A stretch of 55,560 nt of DNA from Desulfobacterales bacterium (GCA_018335195.1 JAGXKN010000022.1:1-55560), one strand, 5' to 3'. Counted from the stretch's first letter, positions 8,851 through 18,205 are shown. Translations and numbers: made by a program. The notes: a model not told the origin generated them from the letters alone.

Positions 8851-10149
8851 CTAAGATGATTCCGGCTTTTCCCGTTCGTCAATCGGGACATACGGCCGGA
8901 GGTTGTATCCGGTGTAGATCTGCCGGGGACGGACCAGCCGCTGCTCCGGATCGATCAGGTTCTCCCGCCACTGGGCCACCCATCCCGGAAGCCGGCCGAT
9001 GGCAAACATCACCGTAAACATGTTGGTGGGAATCTGCATGGCCTTGAGCAGGATGCCGCTGTAGAAATCCACGTTGGGATACAGGTTGTTTTTCTGGAAG
9101 TATTCGTCGTTTACCGCGATTTCTTCGAGCTGCAGGGCGATATCCAGCAGCGGGTCGTCGATGTTGAGCTTGTCGAGCACCTCGTGCACGTATTTTTTCA
9201 GTATCTTGGCCCGGGGATCGTAGGTCTTGTAGACCCGATGGCCGAATCCCATGAGCCGGAACGGATCGCTCTTGTCCTTGGCCCGGGAGACAACGGTTTC
9301 CACCGACAGGCCCTGTTCGTGGATGTCGCTGAGCATCTGGACGACTGCCTGGTTGGCCCCGCCGTGCAGAGGGCCCCACAAAGCCGAGACGCCGGCGCTG
9401 AGCGATGCGTAAATGTTGGTCCGGGCGCTTCCCACGCCTCTGACCACGGCTGTGGAGCAGTTCTGCTCGTGGTCCGCGTGCAGTATCCAGAAGACGTTGA
9501 GGGCCTTGACCAGTTCCTTGCGCACGATATAGGGCTTGACCGGGGTGTTGAACATCATGTGCAGAAAATTGGCGCAGTAGGTGTAATCCGGCCGGGGATA
9601 CTCCACCCGGTGCCCCAGGGAAATCTTGTGGGCCATGGCCGCCATGGTGCGGACCTTGGATATCAGGCGCAGGAAGGTCTGTTCATATCCCTCGTCCGTA
9701 TTCAGCAGCTCCGGGTAAAAACTGCGCAGCGCGTTGACCATCGCCGAGAGGATGCCCATGGGATGGGATGCCCGGGGAAAGTTCTGGTAAAAATTCTGCA
9801 TGTCCTCGTGGACCAGGGAATGGTCGTTTAACTGGACGCTTGTTCGGTTGAGCTGTTGACGGGTGGGCAGCTCACCGTTGATCAGCAGGTAGGCGGTCTC
9901 CACGAATGAGGAGTGTTCCGCCAGTTCCTCGATGGGGATTCCCCGGTAGCGCAGAATGCCTTTTTCGCCGTCCATGTAGGTAATGGTGCTTCTGGTGCTG
10001 CCGGTGTTTGCAAATCCCGGGTCAAAGGTGACATATCCGGTTTCGGCCCGCAGGCGGCGGATGTCGATGCCTTTTTCGCCTTCGGCGCCCTCTATAACGG
10101 GCAGTTCGATGGTCTTCCCGTTGATGTTCAGGGTTACATGTTCACTCAT
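8851..10149 (-). CDS. gltA: Citrate synthase (type II)
   Basis: Condenses acetyl-CoA and oxaloacetate to citrate. The 432-residue protein has the long N-terminal beta-rich extension of the hexameric Gram-negative type (MSEHVTLNINGKTIELPVIE). The active-site regions LHADHEQNCST, GPLHGGANQA and FGHRVYKTYDPRA are present, with NVDFYSG carrying the catalytic aspartate. The ATG at 10149 is preceded by GGAG at good spacing, so the 12-codon upstream extension is unlikely to be used. It is monocistronic, convergent with the acyl-CoA synthetase operon. Confidence 0.97.
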   Translation of the reverse strand: MSEHVTLNINGKTIELPVIEGAEGEKGIDIRRLRAETGYVTFDPGFANTGSTRSTITYMDGEKGILRYRGIPIEELAEHSSFVETAYLLINGELPTRQQLNRTSVQLNDHSLVHEDMQNFYQNFPRASHPMGILSAMVNALRSFYPELLNTDEGYEQTFLRLISKVRTMAAMAHKISLGHRVEYPRPDYTYCANFLHMMFNTPVKPYIVRKELVKALNVFWILHADHEQNCSTAVVRGVGSARTNIYASLSAGVSALWGPLHGGANQAVVQMLSDIHEQGLSVETVVSRAKDKSDPFRLMGFGHRVYKTYDPRAKILKKYVHEVLDKLNIDDPLLDIALQLEEIAVNDEYFQKNNLYPNVDFYSGILLKAMQIPTNMFTVMFAIGRLPGWVAQWRENLIDPEQRLVRPRQIYTGYNLRPYVPIDEREKPESS

Positions 10150-10470
10150 TTGTGCTACTCCGAAAAAAAGCGGGTTATTGCCCATCCAGAAATTGCTAAT
10201 TTGCCCAATTTCTGCGTCAGGCTCAAATTTTAATCCTCAAAATACTTTGAGTATTCCTGCGGTTAAAATTTTCGCCTTCCTTGAACTTGAACAAATTATC
10301 TGATTTCTGGTGATAGGCACTGGTTAAGTATCAGGTCTTGTAATTTCTTTTCAAAAACGCTATTTACTTGTTCATAAAACCATTTACCTACACCAATTGC
10401 AAAAATCAGGTCAAGTATTTAATTTCCGTCGATTTTGCACTGAATGCGAAATACAGTTAAGGGAGGTCTC
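10150..10470. other. Intergenic region with nested inverted repeats
   Basis: Two inverted repeats are visible: CAGAAATT (10187-10194) with AATTTCTG (10207-10214), and AAATTTTAA (10225-10233) with TTAAAATTT (10263-10271), the latter enclosing TCAAAATACTTTGA. They probably form one palindromic repeat unit. A weak promoter for the rightward outer-membrane gene is possible at TTGCAA (10397-10402) with TAATTT (10420-10425), spacing 17. No gene is seen. Confidence 0.5.
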
Positions 10471-11259
10471 ATGCGAATTCGAAAAATGACGTTTGTTTTC
10501 TGTTTACTGGCGGTTTTGCCGATGTTGATGCCGGCTCCGGCCGCAGCCCTGCCGCTGATTGACATGGAGGCCGCCGTGGGCGGCTGGGGGGCCTCGGCTT
10601 CCGGGGGAGTGAAATATGACGGCGTTACTGAAGGCACGAACCTCGACCTGGAAGACGATTTCAACTATGACGATGAAACCGCGCTCACGGGGCGGCTGAA
10701 AATCGACATGCCGCTGGTGATTCCGAACCTCTACCTGATGGCCACGCCGCTGGACTACGAGGAAAAGGCGACTCGTTCACAGACCTTCCGCTTCGGCGAG
10801 GAACAGTATGACGCGAATGTTGAATACAACAGCCGCCTGACCCTTGATACCTACGATATCGGGCTGTTTTACAATGTTCCCCTGCTGGAGACCGTGACCC
10901 TGGGACGGCTGGGCATGGAAGCCGGTCTCAATGCAAGGATCATCGATGCCGAGGCTTTGGTTGAGCAGAAGGCCACCGGTTACTATGAAAAGAAATCCGA
11001 GACCCTCCCCCTCCCCATGCTGTATGTGGGGCTGGGGCTGTACCCGGTGGATCGTTTCGGGCTGGAAGCCGAGGCCCGGGGGATTTCCTACAGCGACTAT
11101 GAGCTGGTCAGCCTGATCGGGCGCCTGAAGGTCAACGTGTTCGGCCCGTTGTTTGTCTCCGGCGGATACCGGTATGACGCCTATGACATCGAGGAAGACG
11201 ACCTGGTCCTGGATGTGGATTTTTCCGGTCCGTTTCTGGAAACCGGCCTGAAATTCTGA
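10471..11259 (+). CDS. Outer membrane beta-barrel protein (TIGR04219-like)
   Basis: A 262-residue protein with a signal peptide (MRIRKMTFVF then a hydrophobic stretch ending in PAAA) followed by alternating amphipathic beta strands. It ends in FLETGLKF, with the terminal aromatic residue expected for BAM-dependent barrels. The composition and the acidic D-E-D loops, including IEEDDLVLDVDFSG, resemble the TIGR04219 outer-membrane family, which has no assigned function. The ATG at 10471 follows GGGAGG at ideal spacing. It is transcribed alone towards the terminator at 11353. Confidence 0.8.
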   Translation: MRIRKMTFVFCLLAVLPMLMPAPAAALPLIDMEAAVGGWGASASGGVKYDGVTEGTNLDLEDDFNYDDETALTGRLKIDMPLVIPNLYLMATPLDYEEKATRSQTFRFGEEQYDANVEYNSRLTLDTYDIGLFYNVPLLETVTLGRLGMEAGLNARIIDAEALVEQKATGYYEKKSETLPLPMLYVGLGLYPVDRFGLEAEARGISYSDYELVSLIGRLKVNVFGPLFVSGGYRYDAYDIEEDDLVLDVDFSGPFLETGLKF

Positions 11260-11268
11260 TGGTTTGCA

Positions 11269-11294
11269 GGGCGAACACACAGGTTCGCCCCTAC
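11269..11294. repeat. GGGCGAAC hairpin repeat (family C), copy 2
   Basis: GGGCGAAC and GTTCGCCC form an 8-bp stem around ACACAG, followed by CCTAC. This is half of the two-hairpin unit seen whole at 33580-33638. It sits 10 bases after the outer-membrane gene's stop codon. Confidence 0.7.
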
Positions 11295-11352
11295 AGCGTC
11301 GTGGCCCGGGTTATGCCGTTGATGGCTGTTTTTGCAAATATCGGCAAAAAGA

Positions 11353-11390
11353 AAAAAAGGGGCGGATTTTCAATCCGCCCCTTTTTTGTT
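11353..11390. terminator. Strong bidirectional terminator
   Basis: AAAAAAGGGGCGGATT (11353-11368) pairs perfectly with AATCCGCCCCTTTTTT (11372-11387) around TTC. With U runs on either strand it can end transcription of both the barrel protein gene and recN. Confidence 0.9.
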
Positions 11391-11404
11391 CCTGGATTTC
11401 CGGA

Positions 11405-13114
11405 TTATCCTTCGTGTGAATCCTTGAGCAATTCCCGGGCATGGGCGCGGGTGGTTTCCGTGATGGCCTCGCCGCCGATCATGCGGGCGGTTTCCTCCAC
11501 CCGGCCGGGTTCGTCCAGCCGGTCGATTCGGGTGGCGGTGCGGCCCTGGTCAACGGATTTGGTGATCCGGAAGTGCTGGTCTCCGAACTTGGCGATCTGA
11601 GCCAGGTGGGTGATGCAGATGACCTGGTTCTGCCCGGCGAGACCGGCAAGTTTTCTTCCCACCACCTCGGCCACCTCGCCGCCGATGCCCGCGTCCACCT
11701 CATCGAATACCACGGTTTCCACGGGTTCGGTGTCTGCCAGTATCGCCTTTAACGCCAGGATCACCCGGGATAGCTCCCCGCCCGAGGCGATCCGGGAAAG
11801 CGGCTTCGGAGATTCGCCGAGGTTCGGTGCGATCATGAACAGGGCCTGCTCGGTGCCCCGCTCGGTTACGGCCTTGCCGTCCATGCACAGCCAGTCCGGG
11901 GTGTCGGGCTGGGGCGGGTTGTCCCGGAAGCTCACCGTAAAGCGGGTATTACCCATTTTCAGGGATTCGAGTTCCGCCTCCATTCTGCCGGCCAGGTCTT
12001 CTGCCGCGGCCCGGCGTTTTTCGGAAAGTTCGGCGGCAAGCTCGCAGAGCCGTTGGCGGGCATCGGTAAGGGCGGCCGCGGTTTCGGCGATCCGGTCGTC
12101 GATGTTTTCGTTCTCAGAGATTTCGGTTTCGATCCGGTCCCGGTATTCCAGAATTTCTTCAATGGAGCCGCCGTATTTGCGTTTCAGCCGGTTGATGGTG
12201 TCGATTCTGGCGTCGAGTTCCTCGATGCGGCCCGGATCAAATTCAATACCGTCGATGTAGCCGCGCAGGTGATCCACGGTGTCCTCGACCCGGATGGCCG
12301 CTTCTGTCAGTGCCTCCGCGGTTTCCGCCAACCCGGGGTCGATTTCGGCCGCCTTTTCAATGTCCTTCTGGACCGTCTTCAGGCGTTCGGCAACCGCGCC
12401 TTCCCGATTGTAGAGCTCCTCCACGGCCCCGCCCACGGTTTGATACAAGGATTCGGCGTGTTTCAGACGCTTGCGGGTCTGCTGAAGCTCGGCGTCTTCT
12501 CCCGGGGAAATTCCGGTATCGTCAATTTCCTGCTTCTGGAAATTCAGCAACTCCATGCGCTCGGTCTGCTCGGTTTTTTGCGCCTTTAGCTCGTCGAGTT
12601 GCCGGATCCGGGGCAGTATTTCATGATAGCAGTCATGGAGCTTTCTGCGCAAAGGCGCCAGCCCGGTGAACTGGTCCAGGATGCGCAGGTGCTCGGATTC
12701 CCTGAGCAGGCGCTGGTGCTCGTGCTGGCCGGATATCCCGGCCAGGTTTTCCGTGACCCGGGAAAGGAGTTGCATGGTGGTCAGCTTCCCGTTGATGTAG
12801 ACCCGGTGCCGGTTGTTTTTGGACAGGATGCGCCGGATGATGAGTTCTTCTGCCGGATCAAGGCCTTGTTCGGCCAGCACTGCCGCTGCCGGGCCGTCCG
12901 GGTCCATGTCAAAAAGCGCCTCGAGCTCGGCGTCTTCCGCGCCGGTCCGGATCATGGAGGCATCCGCCCGGCTGCCCAGAAGCGTGTTCAAGGCTGTTAT
13001 GATAATGGATTTACCCGCACCGGTCTCACCGCTGAGGATATTTAATCCCTGCTCAAAGCCGACCCGCAGATCGTCGATGATGGCAAAATTCTTTATGGCG
13101 ATTTCTCTGAGCAT
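11405..13114 (-). CDS. recN: DNA repair protein RecN
   Basis: An SMC-like ATPase acting in double-strand-break repair. The Walker A motif GETGAGKS is at residues 29-36. A long coiled-coil region with many Glu, Arg and Leu residues fills the middle, and the ABC signature (ASGGELSRVILALK) and Walker B (VVFDEVDAGIGG) lie in the C-terminal part. Its 569 residues match the family. It is the only gene between two repeat-rich regions and ends at the shared terminator. Confidence 0.97.
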   Translation of the reverse strand: MLREIAIKNFAIIDDLRVGFEQGLNILSGETGAGKSIIITALNTLLGSRADASMIRTGAEDAELEALFDMDPDGPAAAVLAEQGLDPAEELIIRRILSKNNRHRVYINGKLTTMQLLSRVTENLAGISGQHEHQRLLRESEHLRILDQFTGLAPLRRKLHDCYHEILPRIRQLDELKAQKTEQTERMELLNFQKQEIDDTGISPGEDAELQQTRKRLKHAESLYQTVGGAVEELYNREGAVAERLKTVQKDIEKAAEIDPGLAETAEALTEAAIRVEDTVDHLRGYIDGIEFDPGRIEELDARIDTINRLKRKYGGSIEEILEYRDRIETEISENENIDDRIAETAAALTDARQRLCELAAELSEKRRAAAEDLAGRMEAELESLKMGNTRFTVSFRDNPPQPDTPDWLCMDGKAVTERGTEQALFMIAPNLGESPKPLSRIASGGELSRVILALKAILADTEPVETVVFDEVDAGIGGEVAEVVGRKLAGLAGQNQVICITHLAQIAKFGDQHFRITKSVDQGRTATRIDRLDEPGRVEETARMIGGEAITETTRAHARELLKDSHEG

Positions 13115-13149
13115 GCCGGTCCGGATAAAAAGTTTTAAGTTTTAATCAG

Positions 13150-13262
13150 CCTGTAAAAAGTCCTTTTTACAGGCCGTGTTAAGTTTTAAGTGATTAAGTG
13201 GTTAAGTAAAATCAGAAACTTATCATTTTATTGTCCGGCGATTATAACGGTTTCAGGACTTC
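13150..13262. repeat. TTAAG-type repeat (family A), copy 2
   Basis: Begins with the perfect hairpin CCTGTAAAAAG/CTTTTTACAGG at 13150-13173. GTGTTAAGTTTTAAG then starts at 13176, followed by the conserved block GATTAAGTGGTTAAGTAAAA, ATCAGAAACTTATC and GCGATTATAACGG. The block is almost identical to those at 16674 and 19750. Its right end runs into the family B repeat. Confidence 0.85.
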
Positions 13263-13463
13263 CAAGGAATCCTTTTTTTACGCTCTTGCGAAATTGTACT
13301 TCGTTGCCCTGGCGGCGGTGCGGAAAAGCGGGTTTCCGAGCGGAATTTGAGGCTCGAAGAGGCTCCTGGAGCGAGGAAACTCCTTTTTCGCGCCGCCGAC
13401 AAGCCAAGACGGTTACGGATTTCCTTTCTTCAAAAATACCGCGGCTTTTTACGCATGCATCAA
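13263..13463. repeat. ~200-bp dispersed repeat (family B), copy 1
   Basis: Contains TTGCCCTGGCGGCGGT, GGCTCCTGGAGCGAGGAAA, TTTTTCGCGCCGCCGA and TTCTTCAAAAATACCGC, in the same order as the reverse complement of 43684-43893. It ends with GGCTTTTTACGCATGCATCAAG, close to the end shared with other repeats. Short frames run through it, but they are repeat-derived and lack start signals, so I do not call a gene. Confidence 0.85.
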
Positions 13464-13733
13464 GTGTTAAGAGTTAAAAAATCAGGAACTTGTCTTTTAA
13501 GGGTACGGCAAAGCGGTATTTGAATTTTGCTGGCAAAGCCGTTATGTCTGAAATTTTTAGAAAAAAATTGACTCCGGGGCATGGATGGCGTAATATACAA
13601 CCATCTCTGCGTTCTTTCTTTATATCCGAATCGGGCCGGATGTCAAGTCAGGCAGCGCCCGGGGAGGGCAGCAAAGCGAGCAAAGAACGGGAGACAGGCT
13701 TTTTATTACCCGGAATAAAATAAGGAGGAAGTC
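13464..13733. other. Intergenic, no gene recognised
   Basis: I see no convincing coding frame or RNA gene between the family B repeat and the small exported protein gene. A strong AAGGAGG at 13722-13728 belongs to the next gene. Confidence 0.4.
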
Positions 13734-14042
13734 ATGCTTCTTGCAAAACGTTTGATTTTTTTCATCCTGATCGCGGCGTTCATCGCGGGTCCGTTAAGTG
13801 CCGCGGCAACCGCCGCCTCGGATGACTTCAAGCTGAACAGCGAACCGGACGGTGCATCCATGGCTGCCGATATTTTCTTTGTCCGGCCGCTGGCCCTGGC
13901 TTCCACAGTGTTCGGATCCGCCACCTTCGTGGTGTCGCTGCCGTTTTCCGCGCTGGGGAAAAATGTCGGCGATTCATACGACCTGCTGGTGATTGCCCCG
14001 GCCAGATATACTTTTGACCGGCCCCTGGGAAAGTTTGATTAA
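13734..14042 (+). CDS. Small exported hypothetical protein
   Basis: A 102-residue protein with a signal peptide: MLLAKRLIF, then a hydrophobic segment ending near AATAAS. The mature part contains a second hydrophobic segment, roughly RPLALASTVFGSATFVVSLP, and ends in YTFDRPLGKFD. AAGGAGG lies 5-6 bases before the ATG, which makes the start secure. Similar short proteins with the RPLG ending are found in Desulfobacterota without known function. It is convergent with, and only 3 bp from, the HNH gene. Confidence 0.75.
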   Translation: MLLAKRLIFFILIAAFIAGPLSAAATAASDDFKLNSEPDGASMAADIFFVRPLALASTVFGSATFVVSLPFSALGKNVGDSYDLLVIAPARYTFDRPLGKFD

Positions 14043-14045
14043 GAG

Positions 14046-14306
14046 TCAGTCCTTCCATTCCATGGGCAATTGGTCTTTTTTCCGGGTGTTGCAATCCTTG
14101 CAGCACGGGACCACGTTGCCGCGGGTACTTTTCCCGCCGCGTGCAATCGGCACGATGTGATCCATGGTCAGTTCTCCGGGCGGCACCTGCCGGCCGCAGT
14201 AGTGACAGACGCCCTTGGCGCACTTGCGTTTCCACCATTGGCTTGCCCGCAGCTCGCGGGCTTTCGCCTTTTCCCGCCGGATTTCCGTTTCATCTGCCAC
14301 GTACAT
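14046..14306 (-). CDS. HNH endonuclease family protein
   Basis: An 86-residue single-domain protein. CHYC (Cys34, Cys37) and CKDC (Cys69, Cys72) form the structural zinc site of the HNH fold, flanking the catalytic DHIVPIARGG (Asp49-His50) and the CNTRK motif with the terminal Asn. Stand-alone HNH proteins of this kind are common chromosomal genes with no assigned target, so restriction activity should not be assumed. It lies 3 bp downstream of an ATP-grasp gene in the engB-era operon. Confidence 0.85.
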   Translation of the reverse strand: MYVADETEIRREKAKARELRASQWWKRKCAKGVCHYCGRQVPPGELTMDHIVPIARGGKSTRGNVVPCCKDCNTRKKDQLPMEWKD

Positions 14307-14309
14307 GGA

Positions 14310-15143
14310 TTACCCCGTTTTTATGATCCAGCGGTCAATTTCCCGGCAAAGCAGCTCGTAGAACCGTTCTGATCCGCCGAGCCCCCGGCGGCCGAAAAAA
14401 TAATTGATCTCCAGCATCAGCGGCCCCCGGCCGGTTTCGGTCTCTGAAAAGATCAAATCCACGCCCGCCAGGTTGATGCCGGTGTGCGCGCACAAACGGC
14501 GCACCTGCTGTTTTCCGGCAGCCTGAAGTTCCGGAAAAGCGAGATGATCGATATCCGCACCCAGGGCGGCTGCTGTGCGAAAATTTCCCGGCGCCCGCTG
14601 AACGCGCCAGTAGGATACGAGCGTATCCCCGATAACCGCCACCCGCAGGCAGCGTCCCCCGGTTTCGATATACTCCTGTATCAGAAATCCGTACTGTCCG
14701 CTGCTTTCCCACTGCGCTGACATGGACAGCAACCGTTGAAAGTGCTGCAGGTGATCCACCTGCCACACGTTATCACCTTCTCCAGCCCCGTTATACTTGA
14801 ATACAAAGGGCGGGTCAAAACCCGCCGGCAGCCGCCCGGGTGCGCTGCCGCGCCGGTATTGCGCCAGGCTTTCAAAAACGGCCGTTTCCGGATGGGGCAG
14901 CCCGCAATGACGGAAGAGCCGGATCTGGCCGGTTTTATCCGGCCAGGCAAAACGGGCCCGGTAGTCCGGGAATACCCGGGCGCAATTGGCAGCGGCCGCT
15001 TCGAAAAGGGAGCGCCGGCAGCCCTGCGGCAGAATTACGGCGCGGGCGGCGCGCATCCGCGCCCGGTCCTTCTCGTCCGGGTCGCGCCCGGCGCACAACC
15101 GGTTTTGGTCGCCAATGTAGCAGGGATGAAACGAGAGAATCAT
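14310..15143 (-). CDS. ATP-grasp (RimK-like) ligase family protein
   Basis: A 277-residue protein with an ATP-grasp fold: FVFKYNGAGEGDNVW for the nucleotide-binding loop, LIQEYIETGGRCLRVAVIGD and the metal-binding C-terminal LMLEINYFFG. The pattern resembles RimK-type ligases that form amide bonds by acyl-phosphate chemistry. No substrate can be inferred. Its start overlaps the era stop codon (TGATG), indicating translational coupling with the GTPase genes. Confidence 0.75.
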   Translation of the reverse strand: MILSFHPCYIGDQNRLCAGRDPDEKDRARMRAARAVILPQGCRRSLFEAAAANCARVFPDYRARFAWPDKTGQIRLFRHCGLPHPETAVFESLAQYRRGSAPGRLPAGFDPPFVFKYNGAGEGDNVWQVDHLQHFQRLLSMSAQWESSGQYGFLIQEYIETGGRCLRVAVIGDTLVSYWRVQRAPGNFRTAAALGADIDHLAFPELQAAGKQQVRRLCAHTGINLAGVDLIFSETETGRGPLMLEINYFFGRRGLGGSERFYELLCREIDRWIIKTG

Positions 15144-16057
15144 CAGTAGCCGAGTTTGCGGATCGCCTTGGGGTTTTTGCTCCAGTTTTTCTCCACCCGG
15201 ACAAAGAGATTCAGCATCACCCGAGCGCCCAGAAGATGCTCGATGTCGGCGCGCGCGGCCGTTCCGACGGCCTTGAGCATCTGGCCGTGCCTGCCGATGA
15301 TGATGCCTTTCTGGGAATTGCGCTCCACGTGGATTGCCGCATGAATCCGGACGAGGCCCGCGGCTTCTTCCTCGGAAAAGCTTTCGATGGTCACGGCCGT
15401 GGAATAGGGAATTTCCTCCCCGGTGCGGGCAAAAACCTGCTCCCGGATCATCTCGGCGACGATAAACCGCTCCGGCACGTCGGTGATGGCGTCCTCGGGA
15501 TAATACGGCGGGCCCTCCGGCAGGAGCCCGGCCATGGCTGCAAGAAGCGTCGGCACCTGGATGCCGGTTTTTGCAGAAACCGGAACGATTTCAGAAAACG
15601 CAGCGGTTTTTGACCACTGGTCAATTTGTGTCAGCAGCCGGGGCTTTTCCACCAGGTCCACCTTGTTTAGCGCAAGTACCGCGGGGGTTCCGGCTTTTTT
15701 CTGAAGCTTTTCCAGGATGAGCGCCTCTGAGGCGGGGTCCGGGCTGTAAGCATCCGCAATGGCCAGGATCAAGTCCCCCTCGTCCATGGCGGCCAGGGCC
15801 ACGTCAACGATCCTGCGGTTAAAAATGCGCTCGCTGTCGTGGATGCCCGGGGTGTCTATAAAAACGATCTGGAATCCGGAACCGTGGGCAATGCCGGCAA
15901 TCCGGTTGCGCGTGGTCTGCGGCTTGGCAGAGGTAATGGAAATTTTCTCTCCGATCATCCGGTTGAGCAGGGTCGACTTGCCCACGTTGGGCGCGCCGGT
16001 AATTACCGCAAATCCGGAGCGAAAAGATTGTTCTTCATTTTCAGTGACTTTTGTCAT
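15143..16057 (-). CDS. era: GTPase Era
   Basis: Ribosome-assembly GTPase acting on 16S rRNA maturation. The G1 motif GAPNVGKS, the G3 motif DTPGIHD and the G4 motif NKVD are in order, followed by a C-terminal KH domain with IIGRHGQMLKAVG. I place the start at the ATG at 16057, which overlaps the engB stop as ATGA and gives 304 residues, the usual Era length. Upstream in-frame codons run back into engB and are not used. Confidence 0.96.
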   Translation of the reverse strand: MTKVTENEEQSFRSGFAVITGAPNVGKSTLLNRMIGEKISITSAKPQTTRNRIAGIAHGSGFQIVFIDTPGIHDSERIFNRRIVDVALAAMDEGDLILAIADAYSPDPASEALILEKLQKKAGTPAVLALNKVDLVEKPRLLTQIDQWSKTAAFSEIVPVSAKTGIQVPTLLAAMAGLLPEGPPYYPEDAITDVPERFIVAEMIREQVFARTGEEIPYSTAVTIESFSEEEAAGLVRIHAAIHVERNSQKGIIIGRHGQMLKAVGTAARADIEHLLGARVMLNLFVRVEKNWSKNPKAIRKLGY

Positions 16058-16662
16058 TTCGTCTGAATGTCCGCGGTTTCGGAGTCGAGCAGTCCGGCGA
16101 TCATCTCCCAGAGCGTATCCACTCCCCGGCGGGATTTTGCCGAAAAGCACACGATTTCATCAGCCTCCAGGCCCATTTCCTGCCGGATTTTTTTGGCCTG
16201 GGTTGCCTGCTTGTTATTGGAAAACTTGTCCGCCTTGGTGAGTACAAAGATTGCCGGGAGATTGTAATGCCCGAGGAAATCGAGCAGCTCGTTTTCTTCC
16301 TGGCCGGGCATCCGCCGAATATCCTGGAGCACGACAACGCCTTTGAGGGTCGGCCGGGTGCGCAGGTAAGTCTCGATCATTTTCCCCCAATGCTTTTTTT
16401 CCGATGCCGGGACCCGGGCATAACCGTAGCCGGGCAGGTCCACGAAGGAAAAGGCGTTGTTGACGACAAAGAAGTTGATTAGACGGGTTTTCCCGGGCGT
16501 CCCGCTGGTTTTGACCAGGTGTTTGCGGTTGAGCAGCGTGTTGATCAGGCTTGACTTGCCTACATTGGAACGGCCGGCAAACGCGATTTCCGGAAGCACC
16601 GCGGGCGGGTACTGGTCCGCGCGCGCGGCGCTCTTGTCGAATGTGGCGGATTTGATTTTCAC
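16054..16662 (-). CDS. engB: Ribosome biogenesis GTPase EngB (YihA/YsxC)
   Basis: A 202-residue small GTPase required for 50S subunit assembly. GRSNVGKSS (G1), DLPGYG (G3) and TKAD (G4) are present. The N-terminus MKIKSATFDKSA matches the family and fixes the start at a GTG codon at 16662. Upstream of it there is no Shine-Dalgarno sequence, only a pyrimidine-rich run and then a family A repeat 12 bases away. It is the first gene of the engB-era-ATP-grasp-HNH operon. Confidence 0.95.
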   Translation of the reverse strand: MKIKSATFDKSAARADQYPPAVLPEIAFAGRSNVGKSSLINTLLNRKHLVKTSGTPGKTRLINFFVVNNAFSFVDLPGYGYARVPASEKKHWGKMIETYLRTRPTLKGVVVLQDIRRMPGQEENELLDFLGHYNLPAIFVLTKADKFSNNKQATQAKKIRQEMGLEADEIVCFSAKSRRGVDTLWEMIAGLLDSETADIQTK

Positions 16663-16673
16663 GGAAGAAGAAA

Positions 16674-16776
16674 GTGTTAAGTTTTAAGTGATTAAGTGGT
16701 TAAGTAAAATCAGAAACTTATCATTTTATTGTCTGGCGATTATAATGGTTTCAGGGCTTTTTTCGAAACCATCAAG
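16674..16776. repeat. TTAAG-type repeat (family A), copy 3
   Basis: Begins GTGTTAAGTTTTAAGTGATT and carries the conserved TTATTGTCTGGCGATTATAA block. It ends GGCTTTTTTCGAAACCATCAAG at 16755-16776. It fills most of the gap between hisG and engB and lies right at the engB translation start. Confidence 0.85.
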
Positions 16777-16844
16777 TCTTAAGATATTAAGTGTATTCGC
16801 GAAATTGTGTAGAAATCAACGGTATTGTCCGGCATAACATTCCG

Positions 16845-17720
16845 CTACAAAACCTTGTTCAGGGGGTATTCGATGATGCCTTCGGCGCCGTTTTCCATTA
16901 AGACCGGAATCAGGTCCCGGACCGTGTCCGAGCTGACCACGGTTTCCACCGAGTACCAGTCGCTGTGGTAAAGCCGGGCAATGGTGGGCGCATTAAGACT
17001 CGGCAGCAGGGAAACGATCCTGTCCAGTCCGGACTCCGGGACGTTCATCTTCAGGCCGACCATTTTTTCGGCAACCAGGGCCCCTTTTAACAAAAGGGAG
17101 AGCTGTTCGATTTTTTTGCGTTTTTCCGGGTTCTCCCATGCCGCGTGATTGGCAATCAGTTGGGTGTTGGTCTGCATCATCTCGTGAATCACGCGCAGCC
17201 CGTGGGCCCGGATGGTGCTCTCGGTTTCCGTGATTTCCACCACGGCATCTGCCAGTCCGGATACCACCTTGGCCTCTGTGGCCCCCCATGAGTAATCTAT
17301 AGTGACATCAATGCCTTTTTCCGCAAAGTAGCGCCGGGTGTACTGGAGCAGTTCCGTAGCGATTTTTTTGCCGGCCAGGTCCTCGATTTTCTGCACGGGC
17401 GAGTCGCTGGCCACCGCCACGACCCAGCGCGCCGGCCGGGCGCTGGCCTTGGAGTATACCAACTCCGAGACCACGCGGACATCGGAGTTGTTCTCGGCAA
17501 TCCAGTCCTTGCCTGTCAGGCCGGCATCCAGGGTGCCCGATTCCACGTAAACCGCCATCTCCTGGGCACGGCACAGGGTGCAGTCAATTGCCGCATCGTT
17601 GATATCCGGGAAATAGCTCCGTCCGTTGACGTTGATTTTCCATCCGGAGCGCCGGAAAAGTTCAATTGTCGAATTCTGCAGGCTTCCTTTCGGGATGCCG
17701 AGTTTCAGTGTTTCGGTCAT
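16845..17720 (-). CDS. hisG: ATP phosphoribosyltransferase (long form HisG)
   Basis: First step of histidine synthesis: ATP plus PRPP to phosphoribosyl-ATP. The 291-residue length and the C-terminal ACT-like domain (from about [13 protein letters not shown]) show the long, histidine-inhibited form that works without HisZ. The catalytic-domain pattern [13 protein letters not shown] and the PRPP-binding region [13 protein letters not shown] are visible. Its ATG overlaps the hisI stop codon (ATGA), so the two are co-translated. Confidence 0.95.
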   Translation of the reverse strand: MTETLKLGIPKGSLQNSTIELFRRSGWKINVNGRSYFPDINDAAIDCTLCRAQEMAVYVESGTLDAGLTGKDWIAENNSDVRVVSELVYSKASARPARWVVAVASDSPVQKIEDLAGKKIATELLQYTRRYFAEKGIDVTIDYSWGATEAKVVSGLADAVVEITETESTIRAHGLRVIHEMMQTNTQLIANHAAWENPEKRKKIEQLSLLLKGALVAEKMVGLKMNVPESGLDRIVSLLPSLNAPTIARLYHSDWYSVETVVSSDTVRDLIPVLMENGAEGIIEYPLNKVL

Positions 17721-18094
17721 TTTTTATACACCTCGTCTGGATCGAAAATCCGCTCTTCTGCAATAACCGCCTTGTTGTCTTCAACCTTCCGGTAAAAGCA
17801 GGACTTGTAGCCTTTATGGCAGGCAGCGCCGCCAAGCTGCTCCACCTTGAGCAGAATGGTGTCACTGTCGCAGTCAAACCGGACCTCCCGGATTTTCTGG
17901 ATGTGTCCGGAGGACTCGCCCTTGACCCACAGCTTGTCCCGCGATCGGCTATAATAGGTGGCTTTTCCGGTCTTCAGGGTATTTTCCCATGCCGCCGGGT
18001 TCATGTAGGCGAGCATGAGCACCTCGCCGGTTTCAAAATCCTGCACAATGGCCGGCAGCAGGCCTCCGCCCTTTTCAAAGTCGAGTTCAACCAT
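17717..18094 (-). CDS. hisI: Phosphoribosyl-AMP cyclohydrolase
   Basis: Opens the adenine ring of phosphoribosyl-AMP in histidine synthesis. The 125-residue stand-alone enzyme lacks the HisE pyrophosphohydrolase domain. The metal ligands are in FDCDSDT and in the [10 protein letters not shown] cysteine pair. AGGA precedes the ATG at 18094. It pairs with hisG in a two-gene unit; the other his genes are not in the window. Confidence 0.95.
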   Translation of the reverse strand: MVELDFEKGGGLLPAIVQDFETGEVLMLAYMNPAAWENTLKTGKATYYSRSRDKLWVKGESSGHIQKIREVRFDCDSDTILLKVEQLGGAACHKGYKSCFYRKVEDNKAVIAEERIFDPDEVYKK

Positions 18095-18205
18095 CGCGTT
18101 GTCCTGAAAGTGTTTTTAAACTATTGCGTAAAGCCATAATGTTTTTGTTTCGCTCGGGGCGTTTCAATGTGTTTTCATCAAGCCCCCAAGTTGATTAAAC
18201 ATATA

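Noticed and set aside
13190-13723. Short plus-strand frames upstream of the small exported protein
   Set aside because: They are translations of repeat families A and B; similar frames appear in the inverted copy near 43700.
14046-14306. HNH gene as part of a restriction or anti-phage system
   Set aside because: There is no methyltransferase, specificity subunit or other defence gene nearby; it is the end of the engB-era operon.
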